From the NCBI GenBank assembly GCA_963575745.1, contig CAUYUJ010016904.1, positions 62,724 through 102,723 on the forward strand: a stretch of DNA of 40,000 bases. The letters are read 5' to 3'. The notes under the pieces are model-generated. The model had not been told where the DNA came from and searched no databases. It saw only the letters and a list, made by a program, of their open reading frames with translations. The first letter of the stretch is position 1. Each line of letters opens with the position of its first letter. A program made the translations under genes and the position numbers. This document shows, piece by piece, positions 9,879 to 20,737 of this stretch. This stretch comes from Prorocentrum cordatum. Lineage: Eukaryota > Sar > Dinophyceae > Prorocentrales > Prorocentraceae.

Positions 9879-11640
9879 GTGGCTCGATGCGGCTGCAGTA
9901 CTCGCGCACCCAGCGGAGTTCTCGATGGGCTGATTTTGCCTTGCTGTTTCTTGGAGGGCATCGCTTACGATGAGCAGTGGCCTGTTGTCAGCACTGGCCA
10001 TGATCGCTGCCATGACATGCGCCATCATCGCCGAGAGAGCTTCGTCCAAGCCGTCGTTGGGCCCAGTTTGGTGGCACTCACATTCCCGAGCAGTAATAGT
10101 GCCCAATTGCAGGCGGGTGCCAGGTGCGTCGCGGCTCGTCTGTATTCAAGCGCTTTTGCGCTTTTGGACCTGATCGCGCTGGCATCGGCTGTTGGTGTGT
10201 CGCTTACGGACGCGGAGGCCAATCTTCTGGAAGGGGTCATGGTCACCCTCGATTGCTTCATCGCCGTCTTCATGCGCTGGACCGCCGTGATCGAATTCGG
10301 CCTCGCTGCGTCTGACATGCAGGCGTGCAAAATAGTAAAGGGGTCCACTGACACTGTGAACGATGTTGCAGGCTCCGTGCGCGCGGCATTCGCAGTTAAC
10401 ATGAGAGCAGTAAATCGTCCAGGGTACGCATTTCGGCGTTCTTCACCGTGATTTAGTGCAGCTGTCCGGCATTGAGCGCCATCGTTTGCCTCGGGTCTGG
10501 CTTGCTCGGGGGGCCAGTCGGCGGCGGCACGCCCGCCTCTAAACGTGGTGAGGACGCTGCCAAGACATTGAAACAAGCGTCAGCTGGAGTATGCACGGTT
10601 GAGTCTGACCTTGCCAGCCATTTAATTGCCGCCACGGCGGCTTTTCCCGAGCCCGAGGAGAATCCATTTGATAAGCAGCTTCGCCCGCTCACGTCCCACC
10701 ATTGCGGCAACATTTATGCATTCGTTACTCGGACCACCAAACCCAAGAAAGATGACAGAGTTTGGATTAACATGTGGCACAATGGAATCCACAGCAATAG
10801 GCGTCGACGGTCTTAGATGCGGTGCATACGTCCCTTGCAGGTTTGACAGATGCGTTCGAGGCTGCCGCGTTGACCGTCTCGGCTCTTGGTATTCAGCCGA
10901 ACAGCCATCAAGCACACACAGGTGTGGTCGCGAGTTCGGTTCCTGTCATCATCTTCAGGCACGCAAGGTGGCCCCTGGGACGTTCACAACCGCGCTTTAC
11001 TGCATCGGCGTGACCGATTCAGGTCAGCCAGCGTTACCTTTGCCAATTCTGGGGGATACGTGTACCGCTGCAGCAGACAAGGCCGTCTTCGATGTAAACA
11101 TCATCCGTCCGTCTTTCCAATGCACCAGCCCATTTATTGGGTTCATGGACGGGATAGTTGTTTTCTCCACCACGGCCAGCTACATGATTTCGGGCAGAGC
11201 CATATCTTATGGCGATCAAGGCCGCTTGCTTGCTCATACAGCATACGGGATCGATGCTCCCGCCACCATCGAGCACGCGGCGGAGGCCGGTCTGAGTTTT
11301 TTTATTGCATTCACGCGAGTCCTGTTGGGTCCGTCGTGGGCAATCCAGGGACCCTGGGCGTCTGTGTGTCAGGTACGGGCAGCACTAGCCCGACCATTAA
11401 CCTGGGTTTCGCTGGGCTCAGCGGTATGTGCGCCGCGCCGACAACTGGAATTGCCATTCACGCGCTGCTTGAAGAGGTCCGCAGTCCTTCGTTTTGACCC
11501 CATTCTGACATTGATAGGTGGCCAGACCCAGAAACGGCGCAGCACACTTCGAGATTTGATGGATGGCCCTCCAGTGGTTCATCTTCTAGCTCAAATTGTT
11601 CAGTCTCAGGTGCTTGCGTACAGAGCACCTTAGTGCGCGC
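9879..11640 (+). pseudogene. Unrecognised frameshifted coding-like block
   Basis: I cannot name this. Protein-like stretches hop between frames: 9879-10451, 10472-10815, 10822-11013, about 10975-11340, then about 11325-11497. They are rich in Ala, Val, Thr and Ser with alternating hydrophobic runs, for example LTDAEANLLEGVMVTLDCF, GVTDSGQPALPLPILGD and GTGSTSPTINLGFAGLSG. The Gly/Ser/Thr-rich beta-strand-like texture recalls a structural protein, but no motif is decisive. It is surrounded by repeats inside an intron, so a decayed insertion is the simplest view. Open frames also exist on the minus strand, so the strand is only probable. Confidence 0.3.
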
Positions 11641-12107
11641 GTTGACGAGGCTTGATCTCGTTCGCCTGCCCTCGCATTGGAGTCCTCTCCGTCGTAGCTC
11701 GAGAAACAAGGTTGTTTGAGAAAGTCGTCAGCGACGGGTTTGCTTTACTTCGACCGGAGACCAGTCAGGTCACGCGTGGTGGGCTGCTCTGAGCGGGCTA
11801 GGGGCCTGCCATTTGGTGGTTGGTGCTTTGGGCCAGACTTGCCTTGCGGCACGACGCTGCACTTAGTTGCGCGAGGTCAGCTGGTCGCCTGGCTGCAGCC
11901 CCAACTTCGACTGCCACCGGCCGTCACTGTACAGTCAACGCGCCTGGTAAGGACGCGCGCCTTCATCTAGGGTACCCTTGTTTCCTTGCCTCTGCGGCCC
12001 GTCCTTGACCGTTTTTCCCCACATGTTTCGTGGGGTTCTGGTTTTCATCCCTGCCGCGTCGCACCCGCGACCCTCACTCACCTCCCCTCCTCCTCCTTCT
12101 CCTGCTC

Positions 12108-12262
12108 AGCACAGTTCAGCACAGCACAGCACAGCTCAGCTCAGCTCAGCACAGCACAGCACAGCTCAGCTCAGAACAGCACAACACTGTTCAGCACAGC
12201 TCAGCTCAGCTCAGCACAGCACAGCACAGCACAGCTCAGCTCAGCTCAGCACAGCACCAGTC
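12108..12262. repeat. AGCTC/AGCAC pentamer array
   Basis: Tandem 5-bp units AGCAC and AGCTC in mixed order. AGCTC-AGCTC blocks alternate with AGCAC-AGCAC blocks. Confidence 0.9.
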
Positions 12263-12264
12263 CA

Positions 12265-12905
12265 GAGCGCAGCAGGCATGGCCTTCTCTCGGCCCCATAG
12301 GGGTGCGCAGGGGGTGGTCTCCCTATGCGCGCCTCTCTTCCAGAGCACAGCAGGCGTGGCATGCTCTCGACCCCATACAAAGGAGTGCGCAGGGGGTGGT
12401 CTCCCTATGCGTACCTGTCGTCCAAGGCACAGCAGGCGTGGCATGCTCTCGGCCCCATAAGGGGGTGCGCAGGGGGTGGTCTCCCTATGCGCGCCTCTCG
12501 TCCAGGGCACGGCAGGCGTGGCATGCTCTCGACCCCGCACGGGGTGCGCAGGGGGTGGTTCCGCTAGGCGCTCCTCTCGTCCAGGGCACACCAAACGTGG
12601 CATTCTCTTGCCCCCATCGGCATAGGGGGTGCGCAGGGGATGGTCCCGGTATGCGCGCCTCTCCTCCAGGGCACAGCAGGCGTGGAATTTTCTCGACCTC
12701 ATGGGGGGTGCGCAGGGGGAGTCCCGCTATGCGCACCTCTCGTCTGGGGCACAGCAGGCGTGGCATGCTCTCGGCCCCATAGGGGGTGTGCAGGGGGTGC
12801 TCTCGGTATGCGCGCCTCACGTCCAAGACAAAGCAGGCGTGGCACTTTCTCGACGCCATATGGGGTGCGCAGGGGGTGGTCCCACTATGAGCGCCTCTCG
12901 ACGGT
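12265..12905. repeat. 80-bp minisatellite, about 8 units
   Basis: The marker GTGCGCAGGGG recurs at 12303, 12385, 12465, 12544, 12629, 12708, 12786 (as GTGTGC) and 12865, giving a period of 78-85 bp. Each unit also carries CAGCAGGCGTGGCATGCTC-like and TATGCGCGCCTCTCG-like blocks. Confidence 0.9.
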
Positions 12906-13870
12906 AGCAGCATGGTAGCGGCTGCGAGCGTTGTCCACATGTTGCACGTCAGCTGTGCGAACACAAGTGATCAAACGAAGTATGTGGGTTTCCTCGGTAG
13001 CGTAACCACTGGTCGCCCGCCGCCCAAAACATCCCAGCTTCGGCCTCCAAGGGTCTTGCGTCCTTAACACCCGTTCTGAACACACGTGTTGATTGTACTT
13101 AACTGTATGATGCTGGCCATGACCGGTTCTTTTGCCATCGTCTAATTGGCGCTAGGCTCCGCTGAGTCAGCGTCAGGGCGCCCGCGGCTGGAAACAGGCG
13201 AGCCTCAACAAGTCATGGTCGCCACCTCGGTGGCGATTCAACCAGCTCCTCTTCTCTCATCCTTGTGCCTCCCTTCCCTCAACACCCTTTTCTCTCTCAC
13301 TTTGCATCCTCTCGCTGCATGCGCCTTCCTCCGTGTCCATCTTGCCTCCATCTCCTTCCTCATCCAACCCTCTTCCATACTCTTCGTGCATAGCTTCCTC
13401 CGTTCCCTCTTCTCTCCTGTTTCCTCCTTCTCTTGCCTCCTGCCTTCTACCTCGTAGATTCGCCCTCCTGCTGCGTCCATCCTCTTCCCCGCCTCAGTGC
13501 TGTCCCCTTCGTCCCTCTTCCTCCGCCCTGCCCCTCCCCGTCCCTCTCCTTTCCACTCTGCACCCCACTGTCCTCCCTCTGAGCTCCTCCTCCTCCTCCT
13601 CCTCCTCCTCCTCCTCCACCTCCTCCTCCTCTTCCTTCTCTTCCTCCTCCTCCTCCTCTTCCAAATGCCTTTTACGTCCGCCTCCCCTCTCCACCGTCCT
13701 TCTCCCCTATACTCCCTCCGCCGTGTCCAGGTTCCGCCCTCTCCCGCCCTCCTCCGCTCCGCTCGACCCGCCGCCTCCCGTCCTTGCCCCCTGGCACCAC
13801 AACCTTCCACACGCGTGGAGGAGGAGGAGGAGGAGGAGGAGGAGGAGGAGGAGGAGCCCGACCCCGGTGG
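12906..13870. other. Intronic CT-rich DNA with (TCC)n and (GGA)n tracts
   Basis: No gene supported. 13240-13560 is pyrimidine-rich. (CTC)n occupies 13585-13665 and (GGA)n 13816-13855; the long Ser- or Leu-rich frames are artefacts of these. Confidence 0.65.
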
Positions 13871-13874
13871 CCCC

Positions 13875-14070
13875 AGGCCGCATCACGCACGGGGCCCCCC
13901 GGGTCCCCCAGGTGGCGCCTCCCTGCCGGGGGCTTCCCCTGGGCCCTCCCCGAGATCCCCCAGGAGGCTCCCGGAGTTGTGCGGAGGTTCCAAAAGGGGC
14001 CCACGACGGTCCCAGGAGCCCTCCCCGGCAGCCCCAGGAAGTCTCCAGCAGCACAACGAGGCCCCAAGAA
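13875..14070. repeat. CCAAGAGG-type array, third block
   Basis: GGCCCC/CCCAGGAGG variants of the same irregular short-unit repeat. Confidence 0.55.
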
Positions 14071-14369
14071 GCCGGCAGAGTGCTCGCACAGGACTTTCAC
14101 GAGTGCCGCATCGAACGAAAGATCCAAACAGGAACCCCAACGTGTTTCCTTTCTTTTCTGGAGTTCCCATTTCTTGCCAACGCGTGGCTCCAAGATGGCT
14201 TCGGAGGCTCACATCGCCCCGAAGAGAGTTACACTATTGCCCAAAGATAGCCCAGGTCTGCCGCGAATGCAAGCCTCAAGACGAGACGTGCGTTTCCAAG
14301 CCAAGGGCCCGATCATCCGGACACGGCCCCTCTGACGCGCAATACGCTTAGCCCCAATGGCAAGCAGAA

Positions 14370-14407
14370 CTCGAGCGCGTGCGAAACGCGCGCGATAGTG
14401 CGATAAG

Positions 14408-14470
<63 letters not shown>

Positions 14471-14620
14471 TATATATAACATATGATACATGACCGATGA
14501 TATATGATATATGATATATGATATATGGTATATGGTTTATGATATATGATATATGATACATGATTTACGATATATGATATATGGTATATGGTGTGCATAT
14601 ATACATATATATACAGACAT
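14370..14620. repeat. GC hairpin core, 57-nt poly(T) and ATATATG repeats
   Basis: A GCGTG-CGAAA-CGCGC hairpin core (about 14376-14390) is followed by an uninterrupted run of 57 T (14411-14467). An AT-rich heptamer-like array of ATATATG/ATATGAT variants follows to about 14605. No coding. Confidence 0.8.
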
Positions 14621-15519
14621 ATATGCAAATGTACGTGTAGGGAGAGTGAATGATAGAGTGGCATGATACGTACATCTGTATATATACGCACATCAGTTTT
14701 AGTCACAGCAATTCGTGATCAACCTATCCTTCGCGCGCTTTCTCCTCGGACAACGCGATTTCAGGATCCCCCTCATGGTCTTGTAACTTCGGTCGATCGT
14801 CTTGTCATGGATTCTGGAGGCTTTGGCTTCGTTTCTCCGTGTCCGTGTCTGCCCTCTTTCATGTTTTCTCCCCTGCCCGTTCAGGCTTTCACACTCATGT
14901 CGGAATTTCTTTTTTCTTCCAGGCCACAGTTCATTGCATGAGTTTGCTTGTGACAGGTCGGCGTAGCGTTTTTCGTTGACTGGGGATCGTCTGTTTCACG
15001 CTACTGTGCTAGTCGCACCGTGGTGAGGTTCAGTGGCCGCGTGCTCCTCTTCTCCACCCCTTCCAGAGTATATGCGTATGTGTATATATATACACTTTAT
15101 AGTTAAGACATACATAGACATGCACAAATGTTCACATGCATACATGTGTATTTTCGTTGCACTATTTTTACTCGCCGGGTGCTAGAGTTCTTGACCGCGC
15201 TGCCTTAGATTGTGCCGTTCGGGAGGCCATCGAAACGGAAGTGCCACTGCGTGCCCATGCGGTGGTAGCCGAATCTGTCGCCGCGCCAGGGTGAACACGC
15301 AGCCCGCGCCCCCTCCTCCCCCCAGCGATGCATAGCCGAGCAACGAATCGATGCGACGACGTTACCGATGAGGTCCATTGCCGTCGTTTCTTGTCGGTCT
15401 CCTCAGCTTTGCATCAGGGGGGTGGGGGTGGGGGGCCGGCGTGGTACTTGTCTTTGCGACTTCCAGGATACGGTCAACATTGTAGTGCCGCCCGTGTATA
15501 TGCGGGGGGCGGCAGGAGA
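14621..15519. other. Intronic sequence, nothing identified
   Basis: Mixed-composition DNA with short TATA/CATA patches near 15070-15160. No open frame with recognisable content on either strand. Confidence 0.5.
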
Positions 15520-16200
15520 AACCGACGCCCCCCAAAAAACCAGACCCCGTGGATCTGGAGCTTACGGGCCCCCAGGATGCCCCCTGGATGCCCTTGAAAG
15601 AGGCCCCCAGCTCCGCCGCGCCTCCTAAGGCGCCTTGCCCAGCCTTGCCAGCAAGCTTAAAACAATCAGAAAAGTGATCGGTGAGGCGCCGGAGAGCTCC
15701 GCGGCAGCGCAAGGCGGCCTCAAGGCGGCCCAGGAGGCCTTCAAGACTTCCCAAGAGGCCCCATAGACGCCCCAAGAGGCCTTCAGGATAACTCCCAAAC
15801 ATCGTCCCATTCCCGAAGAGAAACGTACATCTTTAGCGTCTTCGCTTTCTGTGTAGCAGCGTCCGAGACGGCCCAAAACGCCTGCGATATCGCCCCGAGG
15901 CGGCCCAGAGGCCCCCAACAGCCCAACAGGGCTTCAAGCCGGGCCAGGAAAACCTCCAAACAGCCCCAAGACGGCCCCAAAGAAGCTCGCGAGGCCCGCA
16001 AAGGCTCCCAAGAGACCCGCGAAGGCCATGGGAGGTTTCTAAGAGGGCCCAAGTTCCCCAAGAAGGCCCCAGGACGGCCCAAGAGGGACCGAAGACGGCC
16101 CACGCGGGCTTCAAAAGAACCCGCAAAACGGCCCGACGAAGCGCCCAGGAGGCTTCTGGAGGTCCCCGAAGCCCTTGAGAGGCATTCGTGGGGCCCCCAA
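15520..16200. repeat. CCAAGAGG-type array, fourth block
   Basis: Irregular GGCCCAAGAGG units. A GAGAAACGTACATCTTTAGC tag at about 15818-15838 resembles the tags in other blocks. Confidence 0.65.
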
Positions 16201-16879
16201 AACGTCCTCCAACGAGGGGCCTGCGCAAAATGACTTGCGGCAGACGGAACATGATTCGCAAGGCCAGACGTGAGCGTGGATGAACGAGAAGTATTTTTAA
16301 AACCACTGAGGCGTTGCTTTCGATTGCCTTGCGATGCGCGACCGCGCGACTTTGGCCACGAGGAAGCCCGTGTGGTGCCCACGCGAAGGACCCCGAACGT
16401 CTTTCCTTTGCATGAACGCGCGTCTTCCAGAAGGCGTTTCCTGCGAAATTCACCAAATTGACCCGAATCCTGGGTTCGCACCCTCCAGGTGGCGTTCTCG
16501 CGCCACGTGGTCGGGTCCGCTTAGAAATTCGAATCAAGGCGCACCGCAAGAAAAGTTCGCGTGGCGCGCGAATGTGAAGCGAGGGCAAAAGCAGATAGGA
16601 ACGGGCGAGGGGACTGGACGGGAGACGGCCGAAGTTCAAAAGTCCAAAGAGGACGGCGCTAAATGCCAGCATATGCGAGGCTTGAGTGACCAAGTCGCTT
16701 TGCACGAAACGCCGCTGCAGTCTTGCACATGTATGTATGTATGGATGTATGTATGCATGCATGCGTGTATGTATGTATGTATGCATGCATGTATACATAT
16801 AACGGCGCACCGGGTCCGGGGGCCCGGGGCCGGGACCTCGACCACAAATGTGGGCTCCGGGGGGCCCGGAGGCTCGTCG

Positions 16880-18110
16880 GACCGCCGGACGCCGTCCAAG
16901 ATCGTTCGCAGGCGGCTTCGAAACGCGCTCCGATGGCTCCAGATGCCTTCCAAGACGCCTGTCATGACACCAAGAAGGTCCCAGAAGCCTCCAAGACGCT
17001 CCGAGAGGCAGCCCAAGAGAGGCCCAAGAAGCAAAAATCGTGCCATTCCTATGGGAAAACGTATATTTTTCGCATGTTCGCCTCTTGGGCTTTCACCGCG
17101 TCCAAGACGGCCCAAGAGGCGCCCAAGACGGTCTACGAGGCCTCCGGGAGCGCTCCAAGGCTGCGCACGAGTGGCCCAGGACGGCCCCAAGACGGCCGAA
17201 GAGAGCCCCAAGACGAGTTCGAGAGGGGTCCCAGACGGAGAAAGCCAACCTCGAATTCCGAGCTTCCGGCCCAAGAGGCTCCAGGAGGCGCCAAAATGCC
17301 GCCAAGAGGCGCCAAAAGGCTCCCAAAAGCACCCCAAGACGTTCCGAGAGGCACCCCAAGAGAGGTCCAAGAAACAAAAATCGTGCCATTCCTATGGGAA
17401 ACGTATATTTTTCGCATGTTCGCATCTTGGGCTTTCACCGCGTCCAAGACGGCCCAAGAGGCCTCCAAGACGGCCTAGGAGGCCTCCGGGAGCGCTCCAA
17501 GGCTGCGCACGAGTGGCTCAGGACGGCCCCAAGACGGCCCAAGAGAACCCCAAGACGACTTCGAGAGGGGTCCCAGAAGGAGAAAGCCACTCTCGAATTC
17601 CGAGCTTCCGGCCCAACATATCCCAGGAGGCGCCAAAACGCCACCCAGAGGCGCCAAAAGGCTTCCAAAATCAGCCCAAGACGTTCCGAGAGGCACCCCA
17701 AGAGGTCCAAGAAACAAAAATCGTGCCAGTCCTATTGGAAAACGTAAATTTTTCGCATGTTCGCATCTTGGGCTTTCACCGCGTCCAAGACGGCCCAAGA
17801 GGCCTCCAAGACCGCCCCAAGACGGCCCAAGAAGCTTCCAAGAGGGCCCCAGGACAGCCCAAGAGGGCCCCAAGACGGCCCAAGAGGCGCCTAAGATGGC
17901 CCAAGAGGGCCCCAAGACGGGCCCAAGAGGAGGCCTAGAGGGGGACCACGAACCGCAAGCTCGAGCCTTCCGCCCCAAGAGGCCGCCAGGAGGCCCCAAG
18001 GAGGCCCCTCAAGAGGCCCCAGGAGACCCCCAGAAGCCCCAAATCGGCCCCCAAAATGCTTCGAACCTGCTTCCAGGAGGCCCCCGACAGGTTCAGAGGC
18101 TCCCGAGAAG
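16880..18110. repeat. CCAAGAGG-type array with 342-bp higher-order units
   Basis: Within the short-unit array a longer unit repeats. The start CAAAAATCGTGCC occurs at 17032, 17375 and 17715, spacings of 343 and 340 bp. Each copy continues with GGGAAA(A)CGTA-A-TTTTTCGCATG, then TTGGGCTTTCACCGCGTCC and then CCAAGACGG units. The third copy degenerates after about 17800. Confidence 0.85.
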
Positions 18111-18255
18111 CTACGTCAAACTCCCAGCGAGCGGCCGGACGAGGCCCCCCACAAAATCACAAGAGGGTTCCAGTATTTGTATCCTTCAGCGCTCTCTGGC
18201 CTTCTTCCCCCTGCCCCCTTCCCTGCGACTTTCGTTGACTCAAGCTCGCCTCCTA

Positions 18256-18297
18256 ACTAGAACCTAAGCGCGCGCGAAGCGCGCGCGTGGTTCTAGT
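18256..18297. repeat. 42-nt near-perfect hairpin at microsatellite edge
   Basis: ACTAGAACC (18256-18264) pairs with GGTTCTAGT (18289-18297). Inside, GCGCGCGC (18268-18275) pairs with 18279-18286 around a GAA loop; only TAA versus GT is unpaired. The TATG tetramer array starts directly at its right end. Confidence 0.85.
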
Positions 18298-18590
18298 ATG
18301 TATGTATGTATGTATGTATGTAGGTAGGTAGGTAGGTAGGTAGGTCGGTAGGTAGGTAGGTAGGTATGTATGTATGCATGTATATATGTATGTATGTTTG
18401 TATGTTTGTAGGTATGTAGGTATGTAGGTATGTAGGTATGTAGGTATGTAGATATGTAGGTATGCGGGTATGTATATATATATATATGTGCGTGTGTTCG
18501 TATGTGCACCGGTATGTATGTGTGGATGTATGTGTGCATGCATGTATGTATGCATGCATGCATGCATGCATACATACACACACGTAAACA
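18296..18590. repeat. TATG/TAGG/TATGCA microsatellite
   Basis: Tetramer repeats TATG and TAGG in blocks, then mixed TGTA/TGCA. All long Tyr-Thr-His frames here are artefacts. Confidence 0.9.
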
Positions 18591-18614
18591 TAAGAGCATA
18601 CCCAGCCTGGCAGA

Positions 18615-18947
18615 GTGTTGTTGTCAAGAATGATGTTGGAGGCTGGCTCATCAGTGCTCGCCTCCACAGTTCTGCGTGATTTTATTTTCGGATGCCACGA
18701 ATGCCATGGTCAGATGAGCCATTACGTGCGCTGTCTCATCCTGTGGGGGCTTGCGTGCCATCCTTTCGACCCTCCTGCTTGCCTTCTCGAGCGGCTGGGA
18801 CTCAACGGCAGCCCATCGCTCGAGGCAGTTGAGCACCTAGTGCGTGCTTACGATATCTACAATATCGCACTTGCCCAATTCCAGGCGCACATGCGGCCCC
18901 ACAGAGTCATCGCTACAAAATTCGCCGTGCCGCAGAGGCACTGGTAG
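18615..18947 (+). pseudogene. LINE C-terminal fragment with CCHC motif
   Basis: About 110 codons ending in TAG. It has C-x2-C-x5-H-x3-C (CHECHGQMSHYVRC, 18693-18734) followed by a helical tail (LVRAYDIYNIALAQFQAHM). A CCHC knuckle followed by a helical tail is the usual C-terminus of non-LTR retrotransposon ORF2 proteins. It is detached from any RT domain and lies in eIF4A intron 3, same strand. It could be the tail of the same LINE type seen at 6913-8240, but the two are over 10 kb apart, so they are treated as separate insertions. Confidence 0.6.
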
Positions 18948-19084
18948 ACCGCTCTAGAGCCTTTCTAGGCCTTCGTTGAACCCCAGAGCTGCCCCTCGGG
19001 TTACGAACGATATATACACAAGAGCGTGCATCTCTATATATGTATCTATCTATCTATATATATATACACATATATATCAAGATC

Positions 19085-19265
19085 GAGACAGAGAGAGAGA
19101 GAGAGAGAGAGAGAATAACAAAAAAACAAGAGACAGAGAGAGAGAAAGAGAGATAGAGAGAGAGGGAGAAAGAGAGGGAGGGAGGGAGAGCGTGAGAGAG
19201 AGCCAGGCAGAGGCAGGGAGACAGAGGCAAAAACAGACGAACAGAAAGAGAGAGAGAGAGAGTGA
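19085..19265. repeat. (GA)n-rich purine tract before an exon
   Basis: GAGA and GGGAGA runs ending 20 bases before the exon 4 acceptor. Only CCCCCCCTACAG intervenes. Confidence 0.85.
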
Positions 19266-19284
19266 GAAGGGACCCCCCCTACAG

Positions 19285-19419
19285 GTGTCCCTGGTGATCA
19301 ACTTTGACTTGCCCCAGAACATGGAGAACTACTTGCACCGCATCGGGCGCAGCGGCCGTTTTGGCCGGAAGGGCGTGGCGATCAATTTCGTCACCAACAA
19401 CGACGTGCGCACGATGAAG
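19285..19419 (+). CDS. eIF4A: eIF4A exon: helicase motif VI
   Basis: 45 codons: [17 protein letters not shown], then motif [15 protein letters not shown] (arginine finger region), then [15 protein letters not shown]. All expected motif VI residues are present. The acceptor is CTACAG. The donor cannot be placed uniquely, because TGAAGGAC occurs both here (19415-19422) and at the next exon. Splitting after AAG gives a GA donor (GACGCC) with a normal AG acceptor. Splitting after GAC would give a GC donor (GCCCGT) but a non-AG acceptor. I chose the first. A GGA microsatellite starts about 40 bases downstream. Confidence 0.93.
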
Positions 19420-19591
19420 GACGCCCGTCGCGCCTTGGATGGGAGATGATAGCGAAAAGGAGGAGGAGGAGAAGGAGGAGAAGAAGGAGAAAGAGGAGGA
19501 GAGGCGGTGACGATGATGTTGGCGATGAAGATGATGATGAGGATAATGATGTTGACGATAGGGTGATGGTGATAAGTGCACTGATGATGCT

Positions 19592-19622
<31 letters not shown>

Positions 19623-20194
19623 CTGCTGGTCATGATGATGATGATGACGATGATGCTGGTGCTGATGATGAGGTTGATGCTACTGGGGACGTGGAGGATG
19701 AAGAAGATGAGGAGGGTGACAATGATGATGTTGAAGATGAGGAGGAGAAGGAGGAGGAGGAGGAGGAGGAGCGGAGGAGAAGGAGGAGGACGAGAGGAAG
19801 CCCACGATGCATCAACGATGCTGTACCTGCCGTCCCAGGATCCCTCCTCGTAAGTCCCTGTAGGACTTCCTCGGCATTACGGGAAGCACTGCCTTTGAAG
19901 ACGATTGCCCCACGGGCCTGCGGTTCGGGCAAGAGCCCCCCATGCTTGAAGAGGAGCTGTCCTGAAGAGCGCGATGCAATCAAAAGACTTTGAAATCATC
20001 AGGCGATCGCAAACATGGACTGAGGGGGCGTGGATTGGCGACGGGGTCCGCCTCCATGGAAGATCGCGGACTTCCTCCGCCGAACGGGGCGGCACCGGCC
20101 GCATTTTGGGGAGGGCACCTCTCCCGATCCTTGGATTTGGCGACCGCGCGGCGAATCCATGGATCGCTGATCGATGTTTGCGCGCCCCCGGCAT

Positions 20195-20360
20195 AAGGAG
20201 GAGGAGGAGTAGGGGAGGAGGAGGGGGAGGAGGGGGGAGGAGGAGGAGGCGAAGAAGGAGGAGGAGGAGGAGGAGGAGGAGAAGGAGGAGGAGGAGAAGG
20301 AGGAGGAGGAGGAGGAACACGAGGAGGAGAAGGAGGAGGAGGAAGAGGAGGAGGACGAGG
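20195..20360. repeat. (GGA)n microsatellite
   Basis: Purine GGA/GAA tract about 140 bp upstream of the retrotransposon. An open frame runs from it through the LTR into gag, but this continuity is fortuitous. Confidence 0.85.
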
Positions 20361-20497
20361 TTTTGGGATCAGGAGGGGCTCTGGTCTTTTTTGGCCTTCT
20401 CTCTCGAACCCGGGTCGCGGGGCCCCTTCGCGGCCGAGGCCTGCCGTGGCCGGGCGATCCACGTCGTTCGTCCATTCCTCGGTGCTTCTGGTGACAC

Positions 20498-20502
20498 AAG
20501 GA
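20498..20502. repeat. Target site duplication AAGGA (left)
   Basis: Directly precedes the 5' LTR and is matched by AAGGA at 36586-36590 directly after the 3' LTR. Five bp is the usual size for Ty1/copia integrases. Confidence 0.85.
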
Positions 20503-20737
20503 ACTTTAAGGGTAGCTCTTTGGGAGATGTTATAGAGGATCGGGAGTATAGCCTGCGCGCCGCTGTCTTGGCTCAAGGCACGCGCGCCCTATTTGCCCGG
20601 ACACTTACCTTAGTGTTCGCTATGTGCTGGAAAGATCATTACACCGATCTTATCCTATCTTATCCATCCACTCCCCATATCGTATTCCTTCGACATGGAA
20701 TTCGATGCTATATGACCTGCCAGAGTCATTTCAGACT
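20503..20737 (+). repeat. 5' LTR (235 bp)
   Basis: Aligns without gaps to 36351-36585 with 11 mismatches (4.7%). It starts ACTTTAAGGG and ends TTTCAGACT, so it lacks the canonical TG...CA ends. Boundaries are fixed by the flanking AAGGA duplication and by the primer site that follows. No clear TATA box. An ATG at 20712 inside the LTR is in frame with gag. Confidence 0.93.

Larger units (their letters stand above)
8683..19284 (+). other. eIF4A intron 3 (10.6 kb, GT-AG)
   Basis: Begins GTGCAG and ends CTACAG. CAGGTG is present at both junctions. Contents: an AT dinucleotide stretch (8890-8940), CCAAGAGG arrays, a frameshifted unknown coding-like block, AGCTC/AGCAC and 80-bp tandem arrays, TCC/GGA microsatellites, poly(T), TATG/TAGG repeats, a LINE fragment and GA repeats. 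Confidence 0.75.

Noticed and set aside
14411-14467. Poly(A) tail of a minus-strand retroposed gene
   Set aside because: No recognisable gene lies on the minus strand upstream of the A-run (plus-strand 14468-14700 is AT repeat), and no target duplication was seen.
16334-17938. 534-codon plus-strand frame
   Set aside because: Pro/Arg/Lys-rich translation of the CCAAGAGG and 342-bp repeats; the same repetition gives long frames on the other strand.
19974-20711. Apparent N-terminal extension of the Gag frame upstream of the LTR
   Set aside because: The open frame runs through a GGA microsatellite and the LTR; the element boundary and target duplication show that sequence left of 20503 is not part of the element.
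20503-20737. Searching for TG...CA LTR ends further in or out
   Set aside because: Left and right copies stop matching exactly at 20503/36351 and 20737/36585, and the AAGGA duplication and primer site fit those ends.
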